From: Vampirovibrio chlorellavorus
GTDB taxonomy: Bacteria > Cyanobacteriota > Vampirovibrionia > Vampirovibrionales > Vampirovibrionaceae
Direction of reading: 5' to 3'
NCBI GenBank assembly: GCA_003149345.1
Contig: QFWI01000011.1
Location: forward strand, 434,001 to 498,000
DNA length: 64,000 nt
This document shows, piece by piece, positions 25,191-33,936 of this stretch. Position 1 is the first letter of the stretch, and every line of letters starts with the position of its first letter. The notes beneath the pieces were generated by a model. The model saw nothing but the letters and a program-made list of their open reading frames with translations, had not been told where the DNA came from and did no database searches. The position numbers and the translations under genes were made by a program.

Positions 25191-26621
25191 ATGACCGCAA
25201 GCGCTTTAACCAAACCGGAACTGTTGTTACCCGCCGGAAGCCCTGAGAAACTCAAGTATGCCATCGCCTACGGGGCCGATGCGGTTTATTTAGGTTTGCC
25301 CATGGCCAGTTTGCGCACCCCCGGACGGGGTGAGCAATTTAGCCCGCAAAATTTGGGCCAGTACGTTGCCTACGCCCAGGCCCGTGGGGTCAAGGCGTAT
25401 GTCACCATCAATATTTTCCCCTCCAACCACGATTTAAAGCGCATTATTCCCCACTTGGAGCTGCTGGAGCGCATTCGCCCGGACGCCATCATTTTTACCG
25501 ATCCGGGGGTTTACCGACTGGCCCGCAAGTACGCCCCGTCCGTGCCTTTGCACCTCAGCACCCAGGCTAACACCCTGAACCTGGAAGCTTGCGCCTTCTG
25601 GCAGGATTTGGGGGTGGAACGGGTCATTCTGGCCCGGGAGGTGCCTTACCGGGAGATTGTGGAAATCCACGAGAAATTGCCCGATCTGGAGCTGGAGTGC
25701 TTTATTCACGGTTCCCTGTGCGTGGCCTATTCCGGGCGCTGTGTGATTAGTGATTATTTGACCGATAACACCAAGAATTCCAACAAGGGCATGTGCGGCA
25801 ACAGTTGCCGGTGGGAGTTTGAAACGCCCAAGCCGCACGCGGGCCTATCTGAGGCGGGTTCGGCCGAGTCGGGTTCTTGTGGTTGCGCGAAGTTGGAAGA
25901 ACCGTGGGGTTGCAATGACGCCAAAAGCGATCTGGAAACGAGCGGCCTGAAAACCTTGCAAATGGTGGAAACCACCCGCCCCAACAATATTTATACCTTT
26001 GAAGAGGATGACAAAGGCTCCTACATGCTGAACTCCAAGGACCTGTGCCTGGTGCGGCATCTGCGGGAGTTGCAGGACGCAGGCATTGTCTCCTTTAAAG
26101 TGGAGGGGCGCACCAAGAGCGTTTACTATGTGGCCACCGCCGGGCGGGTGTATCGGGAAGCCATTGACTACTTCCAGCAACACACCACCGCCCCGGAGAG
26201 TTTGACCACTCGCTGGGTGTCGGAATTGTCTCAGGCTGGCAACCGGGGCTTTACGGAAGGCTTTTTTGATGGCCGTCCCAATAAGGACGCCTACAACTAC
26301 GAGGATTCCCGCAGCCACCAGACGGCTATGTTCCTGGGGACGGCCTTGCCGGATGAAGCGGGTTCGGTGCTGGCGGATGGGAGCTTGCGCTTTAAAGCCC
26401 GCAATCCCTTCCGGGTGGGAGACGCGGTGGATTGGATTACGCCTTCGGGAATGGTTTCCTTCACGCTGGATGCGTTATATGATCAACAAGGGTTCCCGGT
26501 GCGGGAGGCCCAGACCAACCATGTGGTGACCATTCCGGTGCCGTCTGGGTTACAGGCGGATGAATCGGTTTTGGCCTGGTCTATGATTCGAGGTAAGGAG
26601 TTGGCCCCCGTTGTTTCTTAA
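25191..26621 (+). CDS. peptidase U32 family protein, TrhP (YegQ)-like tRNA hydroxylation factor
   Basis: The N-terminal half is a U32 TIM-barrel (ELLLPAGSPEKLKYAIAYGADAVYLG). The Cys-rich core ECFIHGSLCVAYSGRC and NKGMCGNSCRWEF carries the Cys residues that, in TrhP/RlhA-type proteins, bind an iron-sulfur cluster. Members of this group hydroxylate U34 of tRNA (TrhP) or C2501 of 23S rRNA (RlhA) using prephenate as source; older annotation as collagenase is not supported. An insertion of about 50 residues after the CRWEF motif is Ser/Gly-rich and contains extra Cys (SCGCAK, WGCND), absent from the family members I recall. The last 11 bases overlap the next gene. Confidence 0.83.
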   Translation: MTASALTKPELLLPAGSPEKLKYAIAYGADAVYLGLPMASLRTPGRGEQFSPQNLGQYVAYAQARGVKAYVTINIFPSNHDLKRIIPHLELLERIRPDAIIFTDPGVYRLARKYAPSVPLHLSTQANTLNLEACAFWQDLGVERVILAREVPYREIVEIHEKLPDLELECFIHGSLCVAYSGRCVISDYLTDNTKNSNKGMCGNSCRWEFETPKPHAGLSEAGSAESGSCGCAKLEEPWGCNDAKSDLETSGLKTLQMVETTRPNNIYTFEEDDKGSYMLNSKDLCLVRHLRELQDAGIVSFKVEGRTKSVYYVATAGRVYREAIDYFQQHTTAPESLTTRWVSELSQAGNRGFTEGFFDGRPNKDAYNYEDSRSHQTAMFLGTALPDEAGSVLADGSLRFKARNPFRVGDAVDWITPSGMVSFTLDALYDQQGFPVREAQTNHVVTIPVPSGLQADESVLAWSMIRGKELAPVVS

Positions 26622-27096
26622 ACCGTCTCTCATTGTTCAGGATATTACGACTATCGATTTGGCCCTGCTCAAGGCCAATGGTATCAGAGGGTTTATTTTT
26701 GACCTGGACAATACCATTATGGCCCCGCATACGGGCGCTTTAGAGCAACGCATTGAAAGTTGGCTGGTGCTGTTGCAGGCGGAAGGCTTTAAATGCCTGG
26801 TGCTGTCTAATAACAAAAAGGCGGATTACTGCCAGCTGGCCGAAAAAGTGCTGAATATCCCGGTCATCAGCCATGCGGCCAAACCCCGGCGCTCCCAGTT
26901 CCGTAAGGCCCTGGAAATGATTGGTCTGAGCGCTCGGGAGGTGGCTATGGTTGGCGATCGGCCTCTCACCGATATTTGGGTGGGACAGCGCATGGGCGCT
27001 TTCACCATCTTGGTGGATCCTCTGATCAAACATCAGGAGCGCCGCTTGTACAAGGTACTGCGGGGATTGGAGCGCTTGTTTGTCAAAGGGGGATAG
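26611..27096 (+). CDS. YqeG family HAD IIIA-type phosphatase
   Basis: A 161-residue HAD phosphatase of the YqeG group. Motif I is FDLDNTIMAP (nucleophile and acid/base Asp), motif II LSNNKK, motif III Lys in AAKPRRSQF, motif IV VGDRPLTDIWVG. The N-terminal SLIVQDITTIDLALLKANGIRG is typical of the group. The start is TTG 26611: AAGGAG lies ten bases upstream, and no ATG is available before the conserved N-terminus. It overlaps the U32 gene by 11 bases and AnmK by 17, so the three are translationally linked. The substrate of YqeG in other bacteria is not firmly known; a role in lipid phosphate or ribosome biology has been discussed. Confidence 0.87.
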   Translation: MFLKPSLIVQDITTIDLALLKANGIRGFIFDLDNTIMAPHTGALEQRIESWLVLLQAEGFKCLVLSNNKKADYCQLAEKVLNIPVISHAAKPRRSQFRKALEMIGLSAREVAMVGDRPLTDIWVGQRMGAFTILVDPLIKHQERRLYKVLRGLERLFVKGG

Positions 27097-28267
27097 ATTC
27101 ACACGTCCGCGGACGGTGATGGGGTTGATGTCGGGGACTTCAGTGGATGGGGTGGATGCCTGCCTGGCCCGCTTCGCCTTGGAATCCGGCCAATTGCGCT
27201 ACGAGATTTTGGCCACCCATAGCCAGCCCATGCCCGTCGATTTGCGAGACCGTCTATTGCGCTGCATGGCCGATAAGCAGGTACATCTGGAAGAATTGTG
27301 TCGGTTGAACGTGGACGTGGGTACCCTGTTTGCGGAGACCGCCTGGGACTTGATGCAGGCGCACGGTGTTTCGGCATCCCAGATTGACGCCATTGGCTCC
27401 CACGGGCAAACCCTGTACCATTGGCCTCCTGGTCAGCCCGGCCAGCTGGGCGGCACTTTGCAAATCGGGGAGCCCGCTTTGATTGCGGAAAAAACCGGTG
27501 TCCTTACCATTGCCGATTTTCGTCCCCGGGACATGGCCGCAGGTGGCCACGGGGCGCCATTGGTCTGCTTTGCCGATCAATGGCTGTTTCAGCATGAAAC
27601 CATGGGCCGGTGCATTCAAAACATCGGGGGCATTGCCAATGTCACCGTGGTGCCGTGTCTGGTTGATGCGCAGCAAACGCATTTACCGGTGATGGCCTTT
27701 GATACCGGCCCCGGCAACATGTTAATGGATGCGGCCATGGATCACTTTTTTAGCAAAGCCTATGATGCTGATGGCGCGGTAGCCGCCAGCGGTCAAGTAC
27801 ATGCCGGTTTGTTGGCCCATTTACTCAGTCATCCGTATTTGGCCCAGTCGCCTCCCAAAACCACGGGACGGGAGCTGTTTGGGGCACCCTATTTTCAGCA
27901 ATTGTTATCTCAATTCCCCGATATTCTCCCGGCGGATTGGGTGGCCACCCTGAATCGGTTTACGGCGGCCAGTATTGTGGATGCCTATGAACGTTTTGTG
28001 TTTCCCCGTTACGTCGTGCAAGAAATGGTGGTGGGTGGTGGCGGCTCCTTTAACCCGGTGTTGCTGGACAACTTGCGAGCCTTGTTTGCCGAGCAACAGC
28101 AAGCCATCACGGTGAAAACGCACGCTCAGTTTGGCATTCCCGATCAGTACAAAGAGGCCTTGGCCTTTGCCTTGCTGGCCTGGGCCAATTTAGAGGGGAT
28201 TCCCAATAACATTCCCACGTGTACCGGGGCCACGCATGCCGTGGTTATGGGCAAACGGGTTTCATAG
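27080..28267 (+). CDS. anmK: anhydro-N-acetylmuramic acid kinase
   Basis: AnmK opens the 1,6-anhydro ring of anhMurNAc released during wall turnover and phosphorylates it to MurNAc-6-phosphate. Motifs are VMGLMSGTSVDGVDA at the N-terminus, GSHGQTLYH, ADFRPRDMAAGGHGAPLV, IQNIGGIANVT and FDTGPGNMLMD. Length is about 395. The start is a TTG at 27080, inside the end of the YqeG gene and seven bases after GGAG; the only alternatives (GTG 27116, ATG 27119) would cut into the first beta strand. It complements NagB in recycling. The next gene, three bases away, is convergent. Confidence 0.92.
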   Translation: MSKGDRFTRPRTVMGLMSGTSVDGVDACLARFALESGQLRYEILATHSQPMPVDLRDRLLRCMADKQVHLEELCRLNVDVGTLFAETAWDLMQAHGVSASQIDAIGSHGQTLYHWPPGQPGQLGGTLQIGEPALIAEKTGVLTIADFRPRDMAAGGHGAPLVCFADQWLFQHETMGRCIQNIGGIANVTVVPCLVDAQQTHLPVMAFDTGPGNMLMDAAMDHFFSKAYDADGAVAASGQVHAGLLAHLLSHPYLAQSPPKTTGRELFGAPYFQQLLSQFPDILPADWVATLNRFTAASIVDAYERFVFPRYVVQEMVVGGGGSFNPVLLDNLRALFAEQQQAITVKTHAQFGIPDQYKEALAFALLAWANLEGIPNNIPTCTGATHAVVMGKRVS

Positions 28268-28269
28268 CG

Positions 28270-29544
28270 TTAATTATTCTGGGTGAGGTAGGCCTTGCTG
28301 TGGCGAGCTTTCTGGATGTCCATCCACACTCCCACCACGCTGGCCAGCGGGAAGGATAAAAAGATGCCTGAGAAGCCCATGATTTTGGTACACATCAAAA
28401 AGGTCAGGATGAATAGAATGGGGTGCAGGTCAAACTTGCGGCTGACCAGCTTGGGCCACAGCCAGTAGGCTTTGATCAGGTAAAAACAGCCTGCTACCAG
28501 AAGCACCGGCAGCACATGGATGGGGTTGCCCCCCATTTCCACCACGGCAATGATGGGCAATAAACCCAGCCAGGGGCCAATGACCGGAAGAATGGAAACA
28601 CCGCCCAATATTACCCCCAGCAATAAGGCGTATTTTACCCCCAGCATCAGCAGGGCCGCGTACATCAGGCTGCCGGATAAAAAGCTCATCAGCACCTGTC
28701 CTTTCACCACGGTGTAAAACTGTCGGTGCAATCGGGTCAGGAATTGTTTGGCGGCGGCCTCATGCCGATTGGGCATCAGGTTGATGAGGCCTTGCTGGAG
28801 GGTTTTGCCATCCAGCAGCAAGTAAAAGGTCAATACCAGCGTGGTTAAAATATAAATCATGCTGCTCAAGGCCGTGGTGCCGACATCCAGCACGTAGCGG
28901 CCCAGTTTGGCCGCGTAATTTTTAAAAATGCCGGTGAACTTTTGGGTGACCAACGTGCGGGTGCCCGATAAAATGCGAGCCTTGGAACTTTGGGCTGTCG
29001 CCTGCCTGAGGGGAGCCCCGGACACTGCCAACCCTGCGTGATGCCCTGGGGCCGTTAAAACAACGGCGGACGCGACCATGCTTTTATCAGCGGTTTGCTG
29101 GGGTTTTATCAAGTTCCCGTTGTTCCGGTTGTCCATATTGGCTTTGTTGAGGTGTTGGGGGATGTCTTTGGCGAAGTCCTTCATCTGGATGGAGAGCGGT
29201 GTGGCAATTTGTAAAATGATCAGGGCAAAAAGGGCCAGGCCACTGAGGTACACCAGGGTGATGGCGAGTATCCTGGACATGCCGACCGGAATTTTTTTAT
29301 GTTTGCTGAAAAGGCTGCTGAGGAATGCTTCCAGCAGTTGCACCGGCGTCAACAGTAAATAGGTCAGTATCAGGGAGGCGGCCAACATGGCGATAATGGC
29401 AGGCAATAGCTCAGTCAGCGAGATGCCCACATAGGCTAGAAAAACCAGGCACAGTACAAACAGGTTCAACCGGGTGAGCGGAGAAAATAGGGGATCCCGG
29501 CTGGTGGAGACTGACGGTTGCTCAGGCGTTATGGGCGTGGACAT
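28270..29544 (-). CDS. AI-2E family (PerM-like) permease, second of a pair
   Basis: A ~424-residue polytopic membrane protein of the AI-2E transporter/PerM/YdiK family. It shows two N-terminal helices, a loop with another helix (MSRILAITLVYLSGLALFALI), a soluble stretch, and the family C-terminal block: FYTVVKGQVLMSFLSG, GGVSILPVIGPWLGLLPI and PLASVVGVWMD. The soluble stretch is enlarged (~165-240) and Ser/Gln/Lys-rich. Despite the family name, members export different small molecules or ions. ATG 29544 has GGAGG eight bases upstream and overlaps the upstream paralogue by 23 bases, so the pair is translationally coupled. Confidence 0.85.
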   Translation of the reverse strand: MSTPITPEQPSVSTSRDPLFSPLTRLNLFVLCLVFLAYVGISLTELLPAIIAMLAASLILTYLLLTPVQLLEAFLSSLFSKHKKIPVGMSRILAITLVYLSGLALFALIILQIATPLSIQMKDFAKDIPQHLNKANMDNRNNGNLIKPQQTADKSMVASAVVLTAPGHHAGLAVSGAPLRQATAQSSKARILSGTRTLVTQKFTGIFKNYAAKLGRYVLDVGTTALSSMIYILTTLVLTFYLLLDGKTLQQGLINLMPNRHEAAAKQFLTRLHRQFYTVVKGQVLMSFLSGSLMYAALLMLGVKYALLLGVILGGVSILPVIGPWLGLLPIIAVVEMGGNPIHVLPVLLVAGCFYLIKAYWLWPKLVSRKFDLHPILFILTFLMCTKIMGFSGIFLSFPLASVVGVWMDIQKARHSKAYLTQNN

Positions 29545-30823
29545 GCGTGTCGCCTCCCGACGGTTTTGGGTTTGCGCCTTGGGACGCTTTGGCGTCATTT
29601 TCCAGCAACAGGCGAATGATCACATTCAGGGCGCTGGCCAGGGGCAAGGCCAGTAAAACGCCCAACAATCCCGCCACCTGGGCGCAAATCAGTAAGGCCA
29701 GCAAAATCACCATGGGGTGCAAACCCATCACGTCCCCCACCACTTTGGGAGCCAGAATGTTATCTTTCACCGTTTGGTAGGCGTAGGAGCAAGCCCACAC
29801 GTACAAGGCGGTGGCGGGATCCATGTTCAGCAGAATTACGGTCAGTCCAATGCCAATGCCAATCCAGGTGCCCACCACGGGGAGCAGTTCGGCCACCGCG
29901 AAAATGGAGCCCAATAAAAAGGCGTAGGGCACATGAAAGATGGAGTAAACCAGAAACATGTAAAAGCCGGTTAAAATGCCCAGCAGCACTTGCCCTTTCA
30001 CAAAGGCGAACATGACCTGGTGGAAGGTTTCCAGTAAGTAGCCCAGGGTGGGGCGGCCTGGAAGAGGAATAATCCGCAAAAACGCCTGTTTGATACGGTT
30101 GGCGTCGATGAGAAAATAAAAGGTCAGGATAAGGCCCGCCAGAAAATAGATGATGCCATTCACGGTGCCGGTGGCCACCGAAATCAGGTTGGGGATGGCT
30201 GAAATTAAAAAATTTTCCAGTTGGGACACGGCGTTCTGGATGACGCTTTGCTGGATAACCGTTTTCTCTTCTACCGAGACGGGCTTACCGGCATCGGAGT
30301 GGTGTTTCAGGACGCCCTGTCGCTCAGCCTGCTGAATGTCGGTTTTAAAGACGTTTCGCAAGGTACCTTGGCCGATATTGTGATCGACCCAGTCAATGGC
30401 CGAATCGGAGGCTTCCATGGCCTGAACGCCGAGTCGCTGGCCCAAGTCCCCCAACTGAACCGCCAGGATGGGTAAAAAGCGAATGCCACCCACGGTCAGC
30501 CCGATGAGGACGACGGCGTAGACAATCAAAACCGCCAGAATGCGGGGATTGGCTTCCGGGGAGCGCTGGGTAATAAAACGGTAGAGTGGCTGTTGATGGC
30601 CCAATCGGGAGCAGGCCAGAATGACTTTCTCCAATAAATTGACCGGCCCAATCAGAATGTAGGTCACAATCAGGACGCCACCCATTAATGCGGTGATGGC
30701 GTAGAAATACTGGATTAAGAGGGTCAAACCGCCCAGCATCAGGATGGTGCTGGCGATGCTCAGCATCAGGCGGATGGTTTTCTCTGGCAGCAGAGATTGG
30801 CTGGCCTCTTTCCCGTTCATCAT
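29522..30823 (-). CDS. AI-2E family (PerM-like) permease, first of a pair
   Basis: The 433-residue paralogue of the next gene, with the same layout: paired N-terminal helices (LMLSIASTILMLGGLTLLIQ), the helix ILAVLIVYAVVLIGLTV, a soluble region, and FAFVKGQVLLGILTGFY, AVAELLPVVGTWIGIGIG and LLGVLLALPLASALNVI. Its C-terminus ends in a His-containing tail (THVHAHNA). Start is one of two adjacent ATG codons (30823 or 30820), preceded by AAGG. A TATAAT on the same strand lies at 30830-30835, so close that the mRNA could be almost leaderless. The substrate is unknown. Confidence 0.85.
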   Translation of the reverse strand: MMNGKEASQSLLPEKTIRLMLSIASTILMLGGLTLLIQYFYAITALMGGVLIVTYILIGPVNLLEKVILACSRLGHQQPLYRFITQRSPEANPRILAVLIVYAVVLIGLTVGGIRFLPILAVQLGDLGQRLGVQAMEASDSAIDWVDHNIGQGTLRNVFKTDIQQAERQGVLKHHSDAGKPVSVEEKTVIQQSVIQNAVSQLENFLISAIPNLISVATGTVNGIIYFLAGLILTFYFLIDANRIKQAFLRIIPLPGRPTLGYLLETFHQVMFAFVKGQVLLGILTGFYMFLVYSIFHVPYAFLLGSIFAVAELLPVVGTWIGIGIGLTVILLNMDPATALYVWACSYAYQTVKDNILAPKVVGDVMGLHPMVILLALLICAQVAGLLGVLLALPLASALNVIIRLLLENDAKASQGANPKPSGGDTHVHAHNA

Positions 30824-30829
30824 GACCTT

Positions 30830-30835
30830 ATTATA
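30830..30835 (-). promoter_or_regulatory. -10 box (TATAAT) abutting the permease start codon
   Basis: On the minus strand TATAAT ends seven bases before the ATG at 30823, so initiation at the usual distance would start the transcript at the start codon. No good -35 is seen. Confidence 0.35.
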
Positions 30836-31012
30836 AGGGTTTCCCCGGAAAACTGGGCCATGGGCGATGGCAGTGACTTTGAGCATGTTCGGCTTTCAGC
30901 CTGTCCCGATGAAGGGATCCGCCTGGCGCAAGGAGACTGCAAGAACTCATGCGTTTGGTGGAATTTATGCCTGTCTAGACCGTCTGGTGTAAGGCGTTGT
31001 CTGGAATTTCGA

Positions 31013-31018
31013 TACAAT
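31013..31018 (+). promoter_or_regulatory. -10 box (TACAAT) upstream of pilT
   Basis: TACAAT preceded by CGA, 169 bases before the pilT start. A TTGTCT at 30997-31002 is too close (10 bases) to serve as its -35. Confidence 0.3.
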
Positions 31019-31186
31019 GAGAAGAACCGAATGTCGAGAATGGCAGATCCTGAAATGGGATTTGCGACTTGGGCGGAAAGTGATGAGCAAGTCCGAAAGC
31101 GTGAGAAACCATGGCTGTTTGGCCGGGTTTGGGCTTGGCAACTAAAAGCAATACCCCTGATTGGGAAAGAGGAGCGAGGCTCAGGC

Positions 31187-32269
31187 ATGATTCTGGAAGA
31201 ACTGCTGGTACAGGTTTTTGAGCGAGGAGCCAGTGACCTTCACCTGTCACCCGGGTTGCCCCCGGTGTTGCGGATTGATGGCAATCTGGTGCGCACGGAG
31301 CACGCCCCCCTTTCCAAAGAGGATTGCCAGCGACTGATTTTTAGCATGTTAACCAACGAGCAGCGCCGGGTGCTGGAGCAAAACTGGGATCTGGATTGCT
31401 CCTATGGGGTTTCTGGCCTGGGCCGTTTCCGGGTGAACGTGTACAAGGATCGGGGCTCCTATGCGGCGGCCTTGCGAACCATCCGGGCGGATGTGCCGAC
31501 CTTTGAGCAACTCAATTTACCGCAGGTGGTCAAGGAAATCGCCGAGCGACCCAAGGGACTGGTACTGGTGACCGGGCCCACGGGTTCCGGTAAATCCACC
31601 ACCCTGGCCGCTATGATTGACCATATCAACTGCACCAAGCCACACCACATTTTGACGGTGGAAGATCCCATCGAATTCTTGCACACCTCCAAGCGCGCCG
31701 TAATCCACCAGCGAGAGCTGGGTCAGGATACCCGCAGCTTTGATAACGCTTTGCGGGCCGCGTTGCGGGAAGATCCCGACGTGATTCTGGTGGGTGAGAT
31801 GCGGGATCTGGAAACCATTCGGTTGGCCCTGACCGCCGCGGAAACGGGCCACTTGGTGATGGGTACCCTGCACACCTCCAGCGCCATGCAGACGGTTGAC
31901 CGGATTGTGGACGTTTTTCCGCCGGAGCAGCAACAGCAGATTCGGGTACAGTTGTCCAACAGTCTGGTGGCGGTTTTGTCTCAGGCGTTGTTGCCCAAGC
32001 TGAACGAGCTGAAAGAAAAATCGGGTCGGGTTATGGCCCTGGAAATTATGATAATTACCCCGGCCATCGCCAACCTGATCCGGGAAGGGAAAACGGCCCA
32101 GATTTACTCGTCCATTCAAACCGGGGCTCAGTACCAGATGCAGACCATGGAAACTTCCCTGAAGGATCTCTATCAAAAGGGGCTGGTCACGTTTGAGGAC
32201 GCCCTCTCCAAAACCACCCGCCCGGAGGACTTCAAACGGTTGGTAAGCGGGGGCGGGGCTACCCGCTAG
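31187..32269 (+). CDS. pilT: PilT, type IV pilus retraction ATPase
   Basis: PilT is the hexameric cytoplasmic ATPase that powers pilus retraction and twitching. The 360-residue product has the N-terminal PAS-like domain (VFERGASDLHLSPGLPPVLRIDG), Walker A GPTGSGKST, the Asp box ILTVEDPIEF, Walker B DPDVILVGEMRD, the His box TGHLVMGTLHTSSA, and AIANLIREGKTAQI, the PilT signature near the C-terminus. ATG 31187 follows GCGAGG by seven bases and gives the standard length; an open frame extends 130 codons upstream without homology. No pilB, pilC or pilin lies near, so pilus genes are scattered (see 18402-20795). Confidence 0.93.
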   Translation: MILEELLVQVFERGASDLHLSPGLPPVLRIDGNLVRTEHAPLSKEDCQRLIFSMLTNEQRRVLEQNWDLDCSYGVSGLGRFRVNVYKDRGSYAAALRTIRADVPTFEQLNLPQVVKEIAERPKGLVLVTGPTGSGKSTTLAAMIDHINCTKPHHILTVEDPIEFLHTSKRAVIHQRELGQDTRSFDNALRAALREDPDVILVGEMRDLETIRLALTAAETGHLVMGTLHTSSAMQTVDRIVDVFPPEQQQQIRVQLSNSLVAVLSQALLPKLNELKEKSGRVMALEIMIITPAIANLIREGKTAQIYSSIQTGAQYQMQTMETSLKDLYQKGLVTFEDALSKTTRPEDFKRLVSGGGATR

Positions 32270-32366
32270 CAACCACAAAACGGAATGGCTGGCAGACCGC
32301 TGGTGGCGACTGGCAATCAGGTCACAGATTCGGTTGGGATTCCCCGCTTCGCCTTACCGGTTCGTA

Positions 32367-32372
32367 TACAAT
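32367..32372 (+). promoter_or_regulatory. -10 box (TACAAT) upstream of the Xer gene
   Basis: TATACAAT at 32365-32372, about 50 bases before the ATG at 32423. The -35 position is only a weak match. Confidence 0.35.
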
Positions 32373-32422
32373 GAATGATGCGGTCAGCGGGTGTGCGGGT
32401 CGTCTAGAGAAGGTGTGGCCTT

Positions 32423-33292
32423 ATGTACTTGATGTTGTCGGAATATCTGGATCATTTATCCACGGAGCGAGGCTATGCCACCAACACCCTGGAAGCTTAC
32501 GAGCGGGATATTCTGGAGTTCCTGAGTTACCACGACAGTCAGCGGGTCAAGCTGTATCACATCTCCCGGCGAGAGGTGAACCGCTACCTGGGAGAACTGC
32601 GGGCCCGCAAGAACGCCACGGCTTCTATCCTGCGAAAAATCAGCAGCATCAAGGGCTTTTACGAATGGTTGCAACTGAAAGGGGTATTGCGGGATAACCC
32701 GTTGACTTTGTTGGAGCTGCCTAAACGGCGCAAGTTGTTGCCCAAGGTTTTGAGCGTTTCCGAGGTGAGCCGTTTGTTGGCCTGCGATCAGTTGACTTTG
32801 CAGGATAAACTGATTGTGGAGTTACTGTACGCCTGTGGGTTGCGGGTTTCCGAGCTGACGGCCCTGAAGGTCAAGTCTATCGATAGGGCAGCGGGGTACA
32901 TTCGGGTATTGGGCAAGGGGGACAAGGAACGACTGATTCCGCTGGGGGAAGTGTCTCTGGAGATTGTGAGCCAATACCTGGAGCAAACCGGCCAACAGGG
33001 GGAGGATCCCCTGTTGGTGAGTTTTGAAGGCAAGGGCTCCCTGCTGAAAAACCCGCTCAACCGCCGGGAGGTCTGGCAACGGGTGCGGGATCTAAAGTAC
33101 CTCATCGGCCGAGAGGTGTCGCCCCATACTTTTCGGCACAGTTTTGCCACCCACTTGCTGGAAAACGGGGCGGATTTGCGGGTGGTGCAGGAGTTGCTGG
33201 GCCATAGCGATATTTCCACCACGCAAATATACACGCAGGTCAGTAAACGCCATGCCAAATTGGCCCACCGCAATGTATTTGATACCGAGTGA
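32423..33292 (+). CDS. tyrosine recombinase XerC/XerD
   Basis: A 289-residue tyrosine recombinase of the Xer type that resolves chromosome dimers at dif. The N-terminal SAM-like core-binding domain (EYLDHLSTERGYATNTLEAY) is followed by the catalytic domain with Arg in GLRVSEL, Lys in GKGDKER, HTFRHSFATHLL (His and Arg), LGHSDISTTQIYTQV (His and the nucleophilic Tyr). Length and the STTQIYTQV ending are those of chromosomal XerC/D, and not of phage or integron integrases. ATG 32423 has AAGGTG eight bases upstream. Which of XerC or XerD it is cannot be told. There is no sign of an integrated element beside it. Confidence 0.92.
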   Translation: MYLMLSEYLDHLSTERGYATNTLEAYERDILEFLSYHDSQRVKLYHISRREVNRYLGELRARKNATASILRKISSIKGFYEWLQLKGVLRDNPLTLLELPKRRKLLPKVLSVSEVSRLLACDQLTLQDKLIVELLYACGLRVSELTALKVKSIDRAAGYIRVLGKGDKERLIPLGEVSLEIVSQYLEQTGQQGEDPLLVSFEGKGSLLKNPLNRREVWQRVRDLKYLIGREVSPHTFRHSFATHLLENGADLRVVQELLGHSDISTTQIYTQVSKRHAKLAHRNVFDTE

Positions 33293-33305
33293 CGGGAGAA
33301 CCAAT

Positions 33306-33330
33306 CATCCCGATTAAGGGGATGGTTTTT
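33306..33330 (+). terminator. terminator after the Xer gene
   Basis: CATCCC (33306-33311) pairs with GGGATG (33319-33324), followed by G and five T. Confidence 0.6.
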
Positions 33331-33510
33331 CCCAAAGCCTCGTATAGTCCGCACCAGAGCGGGTTGCTTTAAAGTGGTCTTAATATATTTTAAATATTCG
33401 TTCCATAATGTTTTTAAATTGTTTTTATATAAATGTGAGTCTGAATTGAAAAATTGACTCACACTCCCTCACACACTCCTCCCTCCTCTACTGGTTTCTT
33501 GCGTTTAAGT

Positions 33511-33541
33511 GCCTCTTTGATTTCGAAGAGGCGTTTTTTTG
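33511..33541 (+). terminator. strong intrinsic terminator without an obvious gene in front
   Basis: GCCTCTT (33511-33517) and AAGAGGC (33526-33532) form a perfect seven-base stem with loop TGATTTCG, followed by G and a run of T. The nearest upstream gene already has its own terminator 180 bases earlier. Confidence 0.75.
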
Positions 33542-33667
33542 CATAAACCCCGTGGAGGACAGCTGCGGAACCGGATTGCAGGTCTAAATGTAAACAAATT
33601 GTAATAAACTGTTCCAGGCTGAAAAATGATTGTTTTTATGCAATCACAAGGCTGGAATATACAAAAC

Positions 33668-33710
33668 AGGCTGGGTTTGAAAATTAAATAGGCTGGGTTC
33701 AAAATTAAAA
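33668..33710. repeat. two tandem ~22-base repeats
   Basis: Two adjacent copies beginning AGGCTGGGTT and ending AAAATTAAA (33668-33689 and 33690-33710), with a partial third AGGCTGGAAT near 33649. They lie in A/T-rich non-coding sequence; function unknown. Confidence 0.4.
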
Positions 33711-33936
33711 ATTAATCAAACTCTTCTTTCATTTGCGCTTTTGCCATTTTTCGTAAGGCTGTATCGCCCCCGAAAAATGGCTTTTTAATTGGGAATGGTC
33801 GCCCGTTCTATTTGTGGAGAGCGTGGTGCAACCATAGGGCTGATGGGTCATGGCACACTTTGGGCTGGAGGCGTTTTATGATATTGATTAGCACCGGTGG
33901 CTTCCTGACGCCAAGGCACCCCAACTGGTTCGCGCC

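Larger units (their letters stand above)
30824..31186. other. divergent intergenic region between permease pair and pilT
   Basis: About 360 bases. An in-frame extension of pilT runs through it but has no family-like sequence, so I treat it as non-coding. It holds TATAAT for the permeases (minus strand, 30830-30835) and TACAAT for pilT (plus strand, 31013-31018). Confidence 0.5.
33293..33936. other. 644-base A/T-rich intergenic region
   Basis: This is the longest non-coding stretch in the window. It holds the Xer terminator (33306-33330), a very A/T-rich stretch (33380-33440), a pyrimidine-rich run with repeated CTCACAC units (33465-33490), an orphan terminator (33511-33541) and a short tandem repeat (33668-33710). 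A small RNA ending at the orphan terminator is possible. Confidence 0.5.

Noticed and set aside
30797..31186. In-frame 130-codon N-terminal extension of PilT
   Set aside because: No homology to PilT, wrong length for the family, and an internal ATG with a good ribosome site gives the standard N-terminus.
32423..33292. Xer gene as the integrase of a mobile element
   Set aside because: The protein is of chromosomal XerC/D type, and there are no att repeats, phage genes or tRNA target next to it.
33465..33490. CTCACAC units as a CRISPR or satellite array
   Set aside because: Only a few short imperfect units without spacers of constant size.
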